A stretch of DNA of 64,000 nt from Neorhizobium huautlense (GTDB lineage Bacteria; Pseudomonadota; Alphaproteobacteria; Rhizobiales; Rhizobiaceae): the NCBI RefSeq assembly GCF_002968575.1, contig NZ_PVBM01000025.1, positions 1 through 64,000 on the forward strand. Direction: 5' to 3'. Every line of letters begins with the position of its first letter. Positions within the stretch are counted from its first letter, which is position 1. The position numbers and the translations under genes are program-made. Under the pieces are notes generated by a model that saw only the letters and a list, made by a program, of their open reading frames with translations, had not been told where the DNA came from and ran no database searches. This document shows positions 63,274-64,000 of the stretch, piece by piece.

Positions 63274-64000
63274 TCAAGGTTCTTGCTTCCGCAACCCGGC
63301 TACAACATCCAGAAAGGCTCGCAGCGCCGGCGGCACGGCCCGATGTCCCGGGTAATAGACTGCAACTCTTTCCGGAGCGGGCATCCACGCAGCGAGGGCT
63401 CTGCGCAGCCGGCCATCGGACAGAGCCGCTTCGGCCGCCCAATCCGCGACATAGGCAATGCCCAGGCCCTCTATCGCCGCTTCCACCATCAGCTCCTCGT
63501 CGTCGAGGATGATGGAGCCGTTCGTGTCGATGACAATCTCCTGGGCTGCGCGCTCGAACTCCCATCGATAGAATTTGCCGCTGGGCATGCGGTGGCCAAT
63601 CAAACGATGGCGCTCAAGTTCCTCCGGGGTTTCCGGCTCGCCGAGCTGATCGAGATAAGCGGGCGAGGCCACACAGATGAATGTCAAGGGACGCGCGAAC
63701 GGCAAAGCTATCATGTCCTTGGGAACCGATTCCAGGAGGCGCACGCCGGCATCAAAGCCACTGGACACGATGTCGATCAGCCGTCCCTCGACGACAATGT
63801 CCAGCGTCACGTCAGGATAGAGCCTCGTCATTTTCGGAAGGACCCTGCGGACGAGGAGACCGGCCAATAATCGCGGGGTATTGATGCGAACCGTTCCTGC
63901 CACCTGTCCCCTGAACCCGGAGATACTGTCGAGCGCCTCATCCAGCGAAGCGAGCGCCGGCTGAAGCCGGTCGAGCAAGCGGAAACCGGCTTCCGTCGGC
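63274..64000 (-). CDS. LysR family regulator (5' end beyond the window)
   Basis: The C-terminal part of a LysR regulator: at least 242 residues are visible, containing the effector domain (GFRGQVAGTVRINTPRLLAGLLVRRVLPKMTRLYPDV and IVVEGRLIDIVSSGFDAGVRL). The frame is open to the window edge and continues with PTEAGFRLLDRL, so the DNA-binding domain lies outside. Convergent with the Atu4866 gene. Its target is not visible. Confidence 0.9.
   Translation of the reverse strand, partial: PTEAGFRLLDRLQPALASLDEALDSISGFRGQVAGTVRINTPRLLAGLLVRRVLPKMTRLYPDVTLDIVVEGRLIDIVSSGFDAGVRLLESVPKDMIALPFARPLTFICVASPAYLDQLGEPETPEELERHRLIGHRMPSGKFYRWEFERAAQEIVIDTNGSIILDDEELMVEAAIEGLGIAYVADWAAEAALSDGRLRRALAAWMPAPERVAVYYPGHRAVPPALRAFLDVVAGLRKQEP

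Overview
The window reads as chromosomal DNA of an alphaproteobacterium of the Rhizobiaceae (Rhizobium, Agrobacterium, Neorhizobium or a close relative). Support comes from gene content and order rather than any search: tpiA-secG-pyrG, folE-hisI opposite an Fe-S scaffold/yidD/thrS run, a two-aptamer glycine riboswitch before gcvTHP, an ATP12 chaperone gene, an Agp2-type bacteriophytochrome with HWE kinase and fused receiver, an Atu4866-family protein, and many alphaproteobacterial DUF proteins. Coding density is high, strands alternate often, and most of the content is core genome. No plasmid replicon, complete mobile element, CRISPR array or dedicated defence locus was found.

Layout. 1-16.9 kb: citrate synthase-like gene; pyrG, secG and tpiA; a secreted alpha/beta hydrolase; parE; a bacteriophytochrome; an AI-2E/PerM transporter; a GNAT; DUF2336; a CitE-like protein; a coupled flavin reductase and nitroreductase; a large secreted protein of unknown function. 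17-25.9 kb: thrS, DUF1697, yidD and an Fe-S scaffold, opposed to folE and hisI; then patatin, CBS, rhomboid, PAS and PilZ proteins. 26-34.4 kb: BTLCP cysteine peptidase, a broken VOC gene, a SPOR-tailed D,D-carboxypeptidase, DUF1489, sdaA, a 33-residue membrane peptide with a candidate general-stress promoter, DUF599 and DUF1624 membrane proteins. 34.4-39.3 kb: a LiuR-like MerR regulator with a 26-bp palindromic operator, mgtE, a deformylase-like protein lacking metal ligands, two BON proteins, OsmC, lipB, and tRNA-Leu(GAG). 39.3-52.2 kb: DMT exporter, an SRPBCC-M50 fusion, glutathione-dependent formaldehyde oxidation (frmA and fghA with yegP and yaiI between), the crcB-rluA-type-HAD-ATP12 run, Lrp opposite DUF2000, and a copper-chaperone pair. 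52.3-57 kb: glycine riboswitch and gcvT-gcvH-gcvP. 57-64 kb: methyltransferase, an intergenic repeat cluster, dusA with a decayed integrase start beside its 5' end, then LysR, SDR, Atu4866 and a second LysR cut by the window edge.

How the genes work together. C1 and amino-acid metabolism is well represented: glycine cleavage under glycine control, serine deamination, formaldehyde detoxification, folate (folE) and lipoate (lipB, which GcvH needs). Envelope functions include the carboxypeptidase, secG, yidD, the rhomboid and M50 proteases and the BON proteins. Two sequence matches to the alphaproteobacterial EcfG/RpoE2 promoter suggest that a small membrane peptide and the BON genes belong to the general stress response.

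Most worth a second look are the SRPBCC-M50 fusion and its neighbours, the deformylase-like protein without its metal ligands, the integrase relic at dusA, the VOC pseudogene, the unannotated 33-aa peptide with its candidate promoter, and the LiuR-type operator. None of these alone amounts to a proven new system.
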